A DNA stretch of 64,000 bases, taken from positions 27,898,665-27,962,664 of the forward strand of contig CM119265.1 in assembly GCA_051294375.1 (NCBI GenBank), given 5' to 3'. Position 1 is the stretch's first letter. Every line of letters starts with the position of its first letter. The stretch comes from Paraspadella gotoi. Lineage: Eukaryota; Chaetognatha. This document shows, piece by piece, positions 33,623 through 46,110 of the stretch. Position numbers and translations under genes: made by a program. Under the pieces are notes generated by a model. That model saw nothing but the letters and a program-made list of their open reading frames with translations. It did not search any database and was not told the DNA's origin.

Positions 33623-34220
33623 TACAGAAATCATTGCCGACCGGCACAATAACATTGGATGGGAAACCGTAATCTTGCTTTTTTTTTTTTTCATCTGATC
33701 ATTTTATATTTTTTCTCTTTTCTCTTTTTTTCAATTTTTCTTCCTTTTTTATTTTTTCTCCTTTTCTAATTTCTCCATTTTCCTCCAATTTCCTTCATTT
33801 TCCTTTCCTCATTTTCATCCTTTTTCTTTTTTCCTTCCAATTTTATTCTTTTCCCTCGATTTTGCGGTCATTTTTTTAAAAACCAAACCCGCAATAAACA
33901 TCGCCCAGCTCTGATCTTGATTTACGCCCCAAATTGGGGCTTTCGGTCTCTCTCTCTTCTCTCTCTCCTCTCTTCTTCTCTCTCTCTCTCTCCTCTCTCT
34001 CTTTCCGATTGCCCATTTACTCTCAGCGGAATCGCAATGAAATTGTTTCGGTTTCCTTGTTTTGTTTTTGGCCCACAATTCGCCTTCTGGTCTTTACTCA
34101 CTCACTCTTTCTCTCTACTTTATCTTCTCTCTTCTTCTCTCTCTCTCTTTCTCTCTTTCTTCTCTCTCTCTTTCTCTCTCTCCTCTCTCTCTCTCTCTCT
34201 CATTTCTCTCTCTCTCTCTC

Positions 34221-34245
34221 NNNNNNNNNNNNNNNNNNNNNNNNN
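34221..34245. other. 25-N gap at the centre of palindrome P1
   Basis: The gap separates the CT tract ending the left side from TTTATTGCGG, which is the reverse complement of 33,890-33,900. The 320 bases left of the gap (33,901-34,220) are unpaired. Confidence 0.9.
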
Positions 34246-36004
34246 TTTATTGCGGTAAAAATGACGCAAAATCGAGGGAAAAGAATAAAAAATTGGAGGA
34301 AAAAAGAAAAAGGAGGAAAATGGAGGAAAGGAAAAAAATGAAGGAAAAATGGAGGAAAATGGAGAAAAATTAGAAAAAAGAGAAAAAATAAAAAAGGAAG
34401 AAAAATTGAAAAATAGAGAAAAGAGAAAAAATATAAAATGATAGAATGAAAAAAAAAAAAAGCAAGATTACGGTTTCCCATCCAATGTTATTGTGCCGGT
34501 CGGCAATGATTTCTGTATCATGACCGACCGACCGACCGACGCCGACCGACCGACCGAGCCGACGCGACCCGACGCGTGACCGACCGACCCGACCGACCGA
34601 CCGACGACCGACCGACCGACCGACCGACCGACCGACGGACCGACCGACCGACCGACCAACAGACCGACCACCCAGACCGACCCAACAGAACCGACCCGAT
34701 CCGAGCGACCGACCGACCGACCGACCCGACCGACCGAACCGACCGACCGACCGACCCGCCGACCGACCGACCGACCGACCATCCGACCGACCGAACCGAC
34801 CGACCGACCGACCGAAAAGTGCGAGTACTCGAGGCTAATAATAAAGGAAATAGAAAAATAAAAGGAAAGGGGACAAAATGGAGGTGGAAACCAAAACAAA
34901 AAAAGGGAAAATTGGAGAGAAAATGAAGAGATGGAGGAAGAGGAGGAGTAATTGGCTAGGAATGGTGGAGTTGTGGTTCTGAGATGTTTGTAAATGTGGG
35001 TAAATTTGGGTAAATGGGGGGAAATGAGGGGAAATATGGGTAAATGTGGAAAAATGTTGGAAAATGTTGGTAATTGTGGTTAAATGTGGGTAAATGTGAT
35101 TAAATGTGGGTAAATGTAAGTGAATGTGGTTAAATGTTGTGAAAAATAAAGGAAATTTGGGTAAATGTGGGGAAATATGGGTAAATGTGGAAAAATGTTG
35201 GGAAATGTGGGTAATTGTGGGTAAATGTGGGTAAATGTGGTTAAATGTCAGTAAATGTACGTAAATGTGGTTAACTGTTGTGAAAATTAAAGGAAATTTT
35301 TACTGTTTTTTTAGAATTGGCAAAAGTAAAAAAAGAAAAAAGAACAAGTAAGGGGAAAGAGAGAGAAAGAGAGAGCTCTGAGAAATGGAGAGAGAGAGAT
35401 AGGGTCTGTTCGAAGGACCAACGGAAACTTGAATTCGACTTCTTTTTTCACCTTTACTTTTATCACGTCTGTAAAAATAAAAAAAAATTGAAAGCCAAAA
35501 AAGTAGAAGTTAAGAGATAAAAGCGAAAATTTATTTAAAAAAAGAAGAATTTAAAAAATAGTTTTAATGCAAAATTGTGTTATTTTCCTTTCTTTTCGTT
35601 TTGTAGTAAATATTAGAAAAAGTTTGGAATTTGATTTCAACAACGATTTATTTAGTAATAAATAAAATTCCAAACTTTTTCTAAGGCAAAATTAAAATTT
35701 GTATTTCTTTCTATTAATAAATCAAATAAGTAATGGCTTCCGGAGGGAATAAAGAAGCCATGGAGACAAAGGAGTGCAAAAGAAAAGTTAAAGGAGCAAA
35801 TTAGAAAGGTTAGAGAGGTTAGATAGGTCAATGATTCAGACTAAAGATCTAAAAAGAGAGTTTTGAAGAGAAATGAAAAGAGAGGTTAGAAAAATTAAAA
35901 AAAAGAATTCTGCAGGGAAAATGATCAAAGGCGAAGATGAGAGAAGGAAAAAGAAAATGAAAAAAATAGGGAGGTTAAAGAATTAAGAATAAAGAGAGAG
36001 AGAA

Positions 36005-36050
<46 letters not shown>
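34246..36050. repeat. Right arm of giant palindrome P1
   Basis: This is the reverse complement of 32010-33900, including the (CCGA)n array (34523-34815) and the GGTAAATGTG minisatellite. A further copy in this orientation, much noisier, spans 53,600-56,040. Pairing stops in a GA tract at about 36,000-36,050. Confidence 0.9.
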
Positions 36051-36054
<4 letters not shown>

Positions 36055-36059
36055 AGGAA

Positions 36060-36511
36060 AGGGGTTATGCTAAGTGGGCTGGTTTCTAGAAATCGTTTTT
36101 AAACCGCGATGAGACGGATTTCTAGTCTTGGTGAAAGATCTTTCATCAATAAAATAAGATGGTTATTTTATTATTTGTTTATAGAACAAAAGTTATTGAC
36201 ATTAGTTCTTGTGAAAAATAATTTAAAAATAGTTTAAAATTTAAGATGGTGGCTTTTGTATAAATGAATAAATAAAAAGATAAGAAAGTAATAAGAAGAA
36301 TAAAAGAAAGAATAGACTTTTGAATCAAGATACAGATGATACAAGATGAAAGAAATGGATGGGAAGGAGATGATCGGGGTGTGGAGAGTCTGTAAGGGGC
36401 ATGGAAGGGAGGGAGGAGGAACGAGAGGAATCAATGGAACAAGTGGACACACAAAAAGTGGCCAAACTCTTTCAAATCGGCAGGAACTCGGCGGACCGAG
36501 CCAAAGGACTA

Positions 36512-36575
<64 letters not shown>

Positions 36576-37984
36576 CCAGGGGGGAGGTAAAAAGTAGGAA
36601 GAAAAAATAAGAAATAAAATGAAGGAAAGAAAAGAAAAAAAAGAGCAAAAAACTTCTGACATGAAAGAGATTTCCAAAGTTAGAGAGAGACGAGAGAGAG
36701 ATGAGAGAGAGAGAGGAGGAGAGAGAGGAGAGAGAGAGAGATAGCGAGAGTGACTAAATTAAAAACTTGAAACTGAAACACTGTGCTTTTTTTAAGTGCA
36801 TCAGTTCTACTGAACTTTCACAACCTACAGTTGATAACGCCAGTTAGGTTTTAACAGTTGATAAGTGATAATGAGGTTAGTAAATAACATAATACTTTGA
36901 CAAGATCAGATCTTTCTCTTAATTATTTTTTTTGTATTTTTCTAATTTTTTTTTCAAGAAATCGTATATATACATCTAGGCAAAATGTGTATGACATCAT
37001 TGTTAAAAGTTCATTTATTCATAAAAAATATAAAAAACATTGGTAAAACATCCTTAATATTTGGTATGCCCTCCCTCGGCACGACTACTGCCTGCATTCA
37101 TTTGTGCATTCTCTTATACAGTGAATTGAGTTAGACAGTAAGATATTTTCTACACTTTTAACGCAAGTCAAAGACTATTGCTTATAAATTGTTATATCTT
37201 TCCCTCTTTTTTGAAAGCACATAAAGGTATTTTATGGATCAAACAAAGGTACAGTACTTTTAGCATAACCAAATTATAAAAAATTAAAAAAATAACTAAC
37301 TCAATCAAAAATAAAAATTACTAATTCCATACAAAAAATAATACTAAATACAATAATGTGTTTTGTTTGTTTGTTTGTACTGTTTTTTGTTTCACGTAGT
37401 CATCGGCGGTAGAATTAAAAAAAATCAAAACAAAACAAATTTTAAAGAATAAACTTCGAGTTACGAGAAAAAATTAGATATTTTTTTTTTGAATATTTGA
37501 TGTTAAAATATTTTTACTTTCAATTAATGTCTATTTCGTTTCGGTCATTCCTTTCGAAGGAACCTTTGTAATATGTTGTTGTAGATGATAATAGAGGACA
37601 GAGAAGATCAGAATAATTATCAACATCTTAGTAAAGGAAACTGACGTTTTTTTTTATAATACGCAACACTAAACATTATTATGACAAATATTATAAAAAA
37701 ATAAAAAGCAGTAAAGCTAACGATACAAAAATTGTAAAGAGGGAAAAGAATATTTTTTTGGTTTCGACTCTGGAAAAGACGACGACGACGACGCGACGAC
37801 GAGACCACGCACGACCACGACGACGACGAGTGGAGAGTTAAGCCGTGGACATTTCATCGCCAGAGAAAGGAAAAAGGAGATAAGGGAGCAGAGAGGGGAG
37901 AGAGAGGGGAAAAAAAGGACAAGGGGAGAAGAGAGGGAAGGGACATAACGAGAGGGTATGAGAGGAGACAAAACGAAAAAGAGA
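36060..37984. repeat. Repeated block X, copy 1
   Basis: From TTATAGGAAAGGGGTTATGC through a GA-rich part, the Tc1-like remnant and a (GAC)n run near 37780-37830. The reverse complement is at 57638-59602. A segment at 36420-36515 is open on the plus strand (QVDTQKVAKLFQIGRNSADR) and also on the minus strand. No donor follows it, so I do not call a gene. Confidence 0.85.
36850..37280 (-). mobile_element. Tc1/mariner-like transposon remnant
   Basis: On the minus strand the bases 37054-37098 encode AGSSRAEGGHTKY and a stop, the typical C-terminus of Tc1-family transposases (consensus GGHTKY). Upstream codons (LYKRMHK) are in another frame. At 37252-37275 TACAGTACTTTTAGCATAAC resembles a Tc1-type terminal repeat. 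Only a fragment remains, as the DDE core is absent. The element ends are approximate. A copy in opposite orientation lies at 58385-58760. Confidence 0.6.
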
Positions 37985-38067
37985 GGATGAAGAAATTACA
38001 TAGGATACCCGGGGAAAGGTGAGAAAAGAGGAGAAGAGAGAGAGAGAGAGACGAGAGGAGAGAGAGA

Positions 38068-38128
<61 letters not shown>

Positions 38129-38376
38129 CAGACAGAAAGATAGAGAAACAACAGAAGAGAAAGCAAGAAAAAAAAAACAGAAATATTTTGATATAAAAAA
38201 AGAAAAAAAATAAATATGAGGAATTTTTTGCGATTTTCTTTTCTTTTTATTTTCACATTTTTTTTTCGTTCAACGGATTTTTATTTCTTTTTGGCAAAAT
38301 CCCCATTGGAGACTTTTTCCACCAATGTCTGAATTTCGAATACAATTTTTTCCCCGATTATTTCCTCGGGAGAGAG

Positions 38377-38413
<37 letters not shown>

Positions 38414-39560
38414 AGAATGAGAGAGAGAGAGAGAGAGAGAGGAAGAAGGAGGAAAGAGAGCCCGATGGTTAATTCATCCTTTCCGAAAGAGGCCAGTGAG
38501 AGAAAAAGAAATAAGTTATCAGTCAATTTGTTGAGATTTAAAATAAAAAAATGTTATCAAATTTTTGTCAATTTCTGGTGTTCTTCAGCTCTGTCGACCA
38601 TTCTCTCTTTCTTCTTCTCTCTCCTCTCTCTTCTCTCTCTCTCCTCTCTCTCTTCCACCTCTCACTCTCTGTCTCCTCGTCCAATCACGGCTTCCATTAG
38701 TGACCAATTTAGAATCAAAGGGCGTTTAATGCAGCTTGGGTCTCTTTTCCACATTTTTTCGAATGACAAAAGGTTTTTTTTTTCCCCTTGTAGTTAATAA
38801 AGGATGAAAAAAAATTAATAAGCGCAAATGATGAAATATTCTTTTATTAACGTAATATTAGGATATATGATATAATAAACAAAAATAATAATAAAAACGA
38901 AAAGAAAAAACCTTTTTTTGAACTCAGGCCCAAGGGGTCTTTTATTGAAATTATATGAATTTTCTTATTTTGTGGCGGCTGACACGAGTACGATTTTATG
39001 GATTGATTGGCCAGCGGTCGTCGTCGTCGTCATCGTTGTTTTGTTGTTGTGTCTAAAATTCTAAATTATTACTTATTTTTTATTTATTATTGTTTACTTA
39101 TATTATATATCATCATCGTATAACATTGTCATCATCATCAGCATCATAATAATTATCATCAATATTTCTTGATCATCATTATCATTAATTCATCATCATC
39201 ATCGATCATCATCATCATCATCATCATCATCATTCCACATTTTTATATTGTCGTCATTATCATCTGTCGTCATCGTCATCATCATATATAATCATCATTA
39301 TTATCTTCTTGATCATCATATCATAATCATCAATCATCGTCATTATCATTATCATCATCATTATCATTCATCTTATCATCGTTTCCTTCCTATTCTTTCT
39401 CTTCAATTCAATTTGTCGTCATTGACACCGAAATTAATTTCCCCCAGGATTTAAAAATCAAGCTTCTTTCAAACACCCGTCTCTCTCTCCTTCTCTTTCT
39501 CTCTCTCTCTCTCTTCTTTCCTCTCTCTCTCTCTTCTCTCTCCTCTCTCTCCTCTCTCTC
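37985..39560. repeat. Repeated block C-H, copy 2 (direct), left arm of palindrome P2
   Basis: A direct copy of 30440-32000 with fewer GA units. Its right half (38655-39560) is also the left arm of an inverted repeat centred on the 25-N gap at 39561-39585. Confidence 0.85.
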
Positions 39561-39585
39561 NNNNNNNNNNNNNNNNNNNNNNNNN
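39561..39585. other. 25-N gap at the centre of palindrome P2
   Basis: CT repeats lie on its left and GA repeats on its right, followed outward on both sides by the same sequence in mirror orientation. Confidence 0.9.
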
Positions 39586-39617
<32 letters not shown>

Positions 39618-39851
39618 CGTTGGTGTTTGAAAGAAGCTTGATTTTCTGGGGGAAATTAATTCGGGTGTCATGACGACAAATTGATCGAAGAGAAAGAAGG
39701 AAGGAAAACAGATGATGAAGATGATGATAATGATGATGATAATGATAATGACGATGATGATGATTATGATAATGATGATCAAGAAGATAATAATGATGAT
39801 TATTATGATGATGACGATGACGACGATGATAATGACGACAATTAAAAATGG

Positions 39852-39898
<47 letters not shown>

Positions 39899-40410
39899 AT
39901 GATAATGATGATCAAGAAGATATTGATGATAATTATTATGATGCTGATGATGATGACAATGTTAACGATGATGATATAAATATAAGTAAACATAATAAAT
40001 AAAAAATAAGTATAATTTAGAATTTTAGACACAACAACAACAACAACAACGATGACGACGACGACGACCGCTGGCCAATCAATCCATAAAATCATACTCG
40101 TGTCAGCCGCCACAAAATAAGAAAATTCATATAAATTTCAATAAAGACCCCTTGGCCTGAGTTCAAAAAAGGTTTTTCTTTTCGTCTTTTTATTATTATT
40201 TTGTTTATTATATCATATCCTAATATTACGTTAATAAAAGAATATTCATCATTTGCCTTATTAATTTTTTTTCATCCTTTATTAACTAAAGGGGGAAAAA
40301 AACCTTTTGTCATTCGAAAAATGTGGAAAAAGACCCAAAGCTCAAAAACGCCTTTGATTCTAAATTGGTCACTAATTGGAAGCCGTTGATTGGACGAGGA
40401 AGACAGAGAG
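39586..40410. repeat. Right arm of palindrome P2
   Basis: Reverse complement of 38655-39560: the GA tract, CTGGGGGAAATTAATTC, (GAT)n, then AACAACAACG, CCCCTTGGCCTGAGTTC and TTCTAAATTGGTCAC. Pairing stops at about 40405, where a direct copy of the GGATGAAGAAATTACATAG segment begins. Confidence 0.9.
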
Positions 40411-40439
40411 ACATAACGGAGAGGGATGAGAGAGACAAA

Positions 40440-40506
40440 ACGAAAAAAGAGAGGATGAAGAAATTACATAGTGATACCGGGGAAAGGTGAGAAAAGAGGG
40501 AGAGAG

Positions 40507-40590
<84 letters not shown>

Positions 40591-40864
40591 CAGACAGAAA
40601 GATAGAGAAACAACAGAGAGAGAAAGCAAGAAAAAAAAACAGAAATATTTTGATATAAAAAAAAAAAAAAAATAAATATGAGGAATTCTTTTGCGATTTT
40701 CTTTTCTTTTTTATTTTCACATTTTTTTTCGTTCAACGGATTTTTTTTTTCTTTTGGCAAAATCCCATTGGAGACTTTTTCCACCAAATGTCTGAAATTT
40801 TTCGAATACAATTTTTCCGATATTTCCTCGGGAGAGAGAGAGAGAGAGAGAGGGAGGAGAGAGA

Positions 40865-40896
<32 letters not shown>

Positions 40897-41077
40897 GAGA
40901 GGAAGGAAGAAAGGAGGAAAAGGAAAGAGCCCATGGTTAATTCATTCCTTTCCGAAAGAGGCCGTAGAGAAAAAGAAATAAGGTTATCAGTCAATTGTGT
41001 GAGATTTAAAATAAAAAAATGTATCAAATTTTTGTCAATTTCTGGTGTTCTTCAGCCTGTCGACCATTTTTCTCTCT

Positions 41078-41108
<31 letters not shown>

Positions 41109-41143
41109 CTCTCTCTCTCTCCTCTCTCTCTTCCACCTCTCAC
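40440..41143. repeat. Repeated block C-E, copy 3 (direct), left side of palindrome P3
   Basis: Partial direct copy of 30440-31160. The part 40640-40835 is mirrored at 41169-41385 beyond a 25-N gap. Confidence 0.85.
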
Positions 41144-41385
41144 NNNNNNNNNNNNNNNNNNNNNNNNNTCTCTCTCCGAGGAAATATCGGAAAATGTATT
41201 CGAAATTCAGACATTGGTGGAAAAAGTCTCCAATGGGGATTTTGCCAAAAGAATAAAAAAATCCGTTGAACGAAAAAAAATGTGAAAATAAAAAGAAAAG
41301 AAAATCGCAAAGAAATTCCTCATATTTATTTTTTTTCTTTTTTTTATATCAAAATATTTCTGTTTTTTTTTAACTTGTTTCTATT
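41144..41385. repeat. 25-N gap and right arm of palindrome P3
   Basis: After the gap (41144-41168) comes the reverse complement of 40640-40835, with AAAGTCTCCAATGGGGATTT and AAATCCGTTGAACG. A unique AT/GA-rich stretch follows to 41744, in which no gene is seen. Confidence 0.85.
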
Positions 41386-41744
41386 ATCTTTTAACATGAA
41401 ATAAAGTAAGTTGGGTTAAAAAATACAAAGATTATAATTTTTTAGATAAAATATGGAGATAAATGAGTTAACAATAATTTGAAATATGTATAGTTTATTC
41501 AGTTTTAGCATAAAACAAGTCTTGAAAGAGAGAAAAAAAATATCTAATAAGAGAGAGAAAAAAAGAGAGGAGAAAAAAAAAGAAAGAGTGAAAGGGGGGT
41601 GAGAAAAAGAGAGAGAGAGAAACAGAAGGAGAGAGAAAAAGAAAAAGGGAGAGAGAAAGAGAGAGTAAACAGAACAGAGAGAAAATATTCTCAATATAAT
41701 AACATAAGTCAGAAAGTATATTTTCTTATCTAAAACTTTGCTCT

Positions 41745-42010
41745 CTCTTTAACTCGCCCCTGGGGGAGCATTTTTTTGCTCCCGCAAGGGGTTTACCCCC
41801 CAGGGGCTCGACTTTTTTTGGCCCCAGGGGGCTAAGATTAGGGGCGCGCCCTAATAGACCAAAATGTTGGCGCCAGGGGGAACCCCTGGGGCGGCCCCTG
41901 AAGCAGATCCAGAGGGGGCGCCCCCTCATATGACCATTTTGCTGCTCCCCCTGGAATAGTCTTGGCCTGGGGCCGCCCCTAGAGCGGCCCAGCGGGCGGA
42001 GGAAATTTGG
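41745..42010. repeat. GC-rich block of nested short palindromes
   Basis: About 265 bp of sharply GC-rich sequence in AT-rich surroundings. It is packed with self-complementary words: GGGGAGCA-T(n)-TGCTCCC at its left end, AGGGGCGCGCCCT, CCCCTGGGG (several), and the perfect 16-mer GAGGGGGCGCCCCCTC at 41912-41927. A minus-strand frame runs through it but reads only Gly/Arg/Pro-rich sequence, so I do not call a gene. Possibly the structured core of an unknown element. Confidence 0.7.
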
Positions 42011-42339
42011 GAGATGACATATCTCCGCCACGAGACGCATTATTAGGTTTCACTCATCGTTTATATCGTTATCCGTATGCGCTCGCAACGGCGTCGTGAA
42101 ATTGGGTCTATGTTGATATTTTTTTATAGGCACGTAAGCGTTATTAGGTCATGTTCCTCGACATTGTTTAACATAGTTGCTCCGCAACGACCTACAAATC
42201 TAGGTTAAAGTAAGTTATTGTATTTTGGGATTTTGTTTGAGATAAAATAATAAATTGGCGATAAGAAAAAGAAAAACCGAATTTCTTTGCCAATTATATC
42301 TCTAGATATAAATTTGGGATTTGTACCTTGAAAAAAAAA

Positions 42340-43100
42340 GCGGGGCGGGAATAATGCGATAAATAAAAGTTTTGAGAGGAAAAAAAATAATCAGAATTTT
42401 TCAAAACGAACGATCGTTACAGAGTGAGAGAGACAGAAAGAACAGAAAGAGAGAGATAAGAGAAGACAGAAAGAGAAAAAGAGAGACAAAGAGACAGAAA
42501 GAAAGAGAAAGCTGGAAGCCAGCTGAACAGTCACTGCAGAACCTGAAACTCGTTTTTTAAGGGTTAGAAAAAGCAGCATTACTGACAAATTGGAAAAGAA
42601 CATCTATATATAATTTAAAGAAATAAAAGAAAGGCAAAAATATGTTACAATTGTTTACAATTGGAAATTTTTCCAAAATTTTTTTCCAATCGCAGCTTGT
42701 AAAAGATTTAATTTAATATTTGTATTCGAAAATTAAGAATATAGGCTTCGCATTAAAAAAAATCCGTTTGAGTTCGCCATTTTTATTAAAAATTTAAACA
42801 AATTTTTTTGAATTCATCTTCATTTTTATCTGCAATATGTCTAAATTAGATAAAGCATTTCGTATATACTAATTGGATATTATAAGGAGTGACTTTTATA
42901 CTCATTTGCATATTTGCCAGTAAAAATCATGAATGAAGTGGAAAATTCAATACAAAATATTAAATTCAAATGTAATTGAAAATATTCACAGCTATTTCAA
43001 GATGAAAAGCCATATCTAAATTTTTAACCTTACTATGATCGCACACTTTTGTAAAACTTTTATCATAATTCATACATAATTTTTTTATTTTAAAAAAAAC
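42340..43100. repeat. Left arm of a diverged foldback inverted repeat
   Basis: The segment pairs, imperfectly, with 43284-44270. Examples are ACGAACGATCGTTAC against GGATCGTTC, AAAGAAATAAAAGAAAGGC against GCTTTCTTTTATTTCTTT, ATAGCCATATC... against GATATGGCT, and AAAACGGTAGTCC against GGACTTACCGTTTT. The divergence is much higher than in palindromes P1-P3, which argues for an old biological structure. Confidence 0.75.
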
Positions 43101-43283
43101 GGTAGTCCAGCCAAGACCTTATAAAGCGTTAGTGTTTTTTATATGAAAACAGCGTGACGGACGACGACGACGACGACGCGACGACGACGTGACAGTCACA
43201 AAGAAGCAACCCTAACAAATTTAGAGCCCTGACCCGGCTTTCGCCGGTCAAGCTCGATAACTACTACGCTTTTCTCATAGGTT
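43101..43283. other. Spacer of the foldback repeat
   Basis: About 180 bp holding a (GAC)n/(ACG)n run (43157-43190) and a small hairpin GACCCGGC...GCCGGTC (43231-43249). No open frame of note. Confidence 0.6.
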
Positions 43284-44270
43284 TGGCTGTGGACTTACCG
43301 TTTTTTTTAATGATAAAGTTTTACGAAAGTGTGCATTCATAGTAAGTTAAATTTAGATATGGCTTCTCATCTTGAATAGCTTTGATATTTTCTTATTAGC
43401 ATTTCGATTTAAGTATTTTTTGTTTGAATTTCCATTCATTATGATTTACTTGCAATATGCAAATGAGATTATAGTAACTCATTAATCATATCCAAAATTA
43501 AGTATATAGAAATGCTTTAATCCTATTTACATATTGGCAGTATATAAATATTGAAGATGAATTCAAAAAGAAAAATTTTTTAAATCTCTAGTAAATGGAC
43601 TCAAATAACTTTTTAATGAGAAGCTATATTTAATTTTAATACAAATAAAATAAAATCTTTTACCAAGCGTGCGAATTGAAAAAATTGGAAAAATTTCAAA
43701 TTGTAAACCCATTGTAACAATTTTTGCTTTCTTTTATTTCTTTTATTTCTTTATTCTTTTATTTCTTTTATTTCCATTTTAAACGTTTGTGGTCTTTTTG
43801 TTTTTTTTTATGTTTTTTTGTTTAAAAATTTGAATTTTGAAGCGTTCTTGAACGTTAATTTTTATAGTTTTCTTATGAATTAGGTTCATAACATTTTTTA
43901 TTTATGGTCAATTTAAAGCGTTAGTGGGTCTTTTTTTTTCTGGTGAATTTTAAATAATTTTAGTTTTTACTTGTTTTACTGCTTTCTAGTTTTTTACACT
44001 GATACTGTTTTTGATTTTTGTCAATAGACTGTTTTGGTATTAACCATAAAAAAAACTAAAAAAAAAAAAAAAAACAACCGAAAGTTCAGTTTCCTGCCAC
44101 TGAACTGTAGCGGCCTCAAAGGCAGCTGTCCAGCTTTGTCTCTCTTCTCTCTCTTTCTCTTTCTGTCTCTTTCTCTCTTTACGATCTGCTTGCGTGGATC
44201 GTTCTTTTTTAGACAAAAATTATGATTATGTTTTTGTTTCTAAAAAAACTTTTATTCGGGACATTTTTAT
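43284..44270. repeat. Right arm of the foldback inverted repeat
   Basis: Imperfect reverse complement of 42340-43100, with about 340 extra bases (43745-44085) that have no counterpart in the left arm. The extra part is T-rich and contains no gene. Confidence 0.7.
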
Positions 44271-45359
44271 CTTCAATACTAAAATACCAATTTACATCCG
44301 AAGATTTGTTCGTGTACAGTTTTTAACAAAAGTAAAGGAAATAACTTATATTGACATGCATTGTCACATATAAATCACGCTAACTGTGACTGTATTATAT
44401 ATGCAGCACTTTCCCCGGCCAAAATATGCATTACATTTAAAAAAAATAATTTGGTATTTATTTAATTATTGTAACTTGAACCGGTTGGCCCACTATTGGC
44501 AAATTAATATTAAAATAGGAGTTGATAAGAGGATATAGTCAAATTAAACAATTACTTTTTTTGTTATTCTAGATATTTAATCTATTATTAATTTATAAAT
44601 ATTTAGTGTATATATTTAATCATTTTTATCTTTTTTTTAAATATTAATTATTGTGAGTTGTAAATAACTATTTATATAATTAATTAAAATATGCAAAATA
44701 TAAAATTTGGACCTCGGTCTTGGTTTCTTCTCTAAAAAAAGAACAATCAAAAAATTTCAATTCAAGATTAAAATTTTTTTAACAATGAGGAAATAAAAAT
44801 TTTTTTGATAAGTAAAAATAATATTTGGAAGTCCAAAAATATCATAAGTCGTTAACTGAGTATTTTCCAAGCTATATATTTTGTTAATAGGGATTATAAT
44901 GTTTGGATGCATTAATTATTGAAAAGAGTTTAGTTTTTTTTCTTCCCTGAATAGGGGTAGCCCCTCTCATGGGGGTGAAATGCAAAAAATTTAAGTATGG
45001 GAATATGCTCAAACGAAAATTTATGCATTTTTTAAGTTTTACTTTCAATGTAGGCAAAAATTTCTTATATGGCTCTATAAACCAAATATTTATTTGTATA
45101 TTTTTTTTAATAGAAAGGGTGTGATCGTGTCAGGATGGTTGAGGGGTTGTTAATGTGCATTGGCGGAGTTCCCCTTACAGGGATTGACGGCATCAAAGTT
45201 ACCAGTATTGAGAATCACATCTCAATTATATGTACAATTCATTCCTATCTATTAGACATATCCTCCCTGCCATCTCACCGACCTCTCCTCCAATTCCTAC
45301 TCTCAAGTTTCATCAAACTTTACCCTAACATCACTCACTATCCATTTTACATACTACTC
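44271..45359. other. AT-rich sequence, no gene recognised
   Basis: Strongly A/T-rich with a G-run patch near 44950-44980. A plus-strand frame at 45135-45374 is open but has no splice or domain support, and it passes into block A4. Confidence 0.6.
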
Positions 45360-46110
45360 CCATTCGTTCATTAATTCTCTTATAGGTCCAAAATTAATTA
45401 AAAATCTTTACTTCCATCTTCAATACATATACTACCTATTCTATTAACTGAACATACTCCAAAACATATTCACTTTTTTCCCCCCCCCCATCCCCCCCCT
45501 TCTTTAATCACACATTCACATCTCCTGTTCTTCTCTCATTCTCAACGAACAACCCCGGATCCTTTATCTATGTATTTGACCTCAATCCTGTATTCAATTT
45601 TCCTTCACCCGTCTCATGACTCCTGTCATTCCCTTCACCAACATCCCCACACCGATTAACCATAGAAAATAGAAGAAGACCAATGAAGACAGATCAAAGA
45701 AGAAAACCCTTAGTTTATACTATTAACGTATAGCACCAACTAATTTTCTGACCTGATTAGATATATAAATGATAATCAAATTATAAAAAGATAGTCAAAG
45801 TTATAAATGAATAGTACAAATTATAATGTTATAGTCTAATTATAATAGATATCAAAGGTTTAAAATGATATCAAATTTGTAAATGATAGTTCGATTTGGA
45901 TAAGTAATAATCTGTTAGAAATTAGTATATTTGATAGTCAGAAATTTATAGATGAAAATAAATAATAAGATTTATATATTAACTTTTATAATAAGAATAA
46001 AGGTAACTTCATCTACTAATTAGAGTCAAAAATTATCATCATTAAATTTAAGGAAGCAGGTACCTAAAAGGTAAATAAAAATTACCATATTTTAAAACTC
46101 AATTGAGAGG

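Larger units (their letters stand above)
32010..33900. repeat. Left arm of giant palindrome P1
   Basis: The reverse complement of this arm is found at 34246-36050 with few differences. It contains an AT-rich part, the ACATTTACCCAC-type minisatellite (about 32860-33175) and the (TCGG)n array. No exon is recognised. Confidence 0.9.

Noticed and set aside
33239-34926. Val-Gly-Arg-Ser and Asp-Arg-Pro-Thr frames
   Set aside because: Translations of (TCGG)n/(CCGA)n in the palindrome arms.
36346-36610. Plus-strand frame with QVDTQKVAKLFQIGRNSADR and the matching minus-strand frame
   Set aside because: Both strands are open over the same segment, no donor follows, and the frame runs into a GA tract. 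The inverted copy at 59,100-59,230 has frame shifts.
41726-42040. 104-codon minus-strand frame in the GC-rich block
   Set aside because: Gly/Arg/Pro-rich composition follows from the palindromic GC words. There is no conservation evidence and no splice context.
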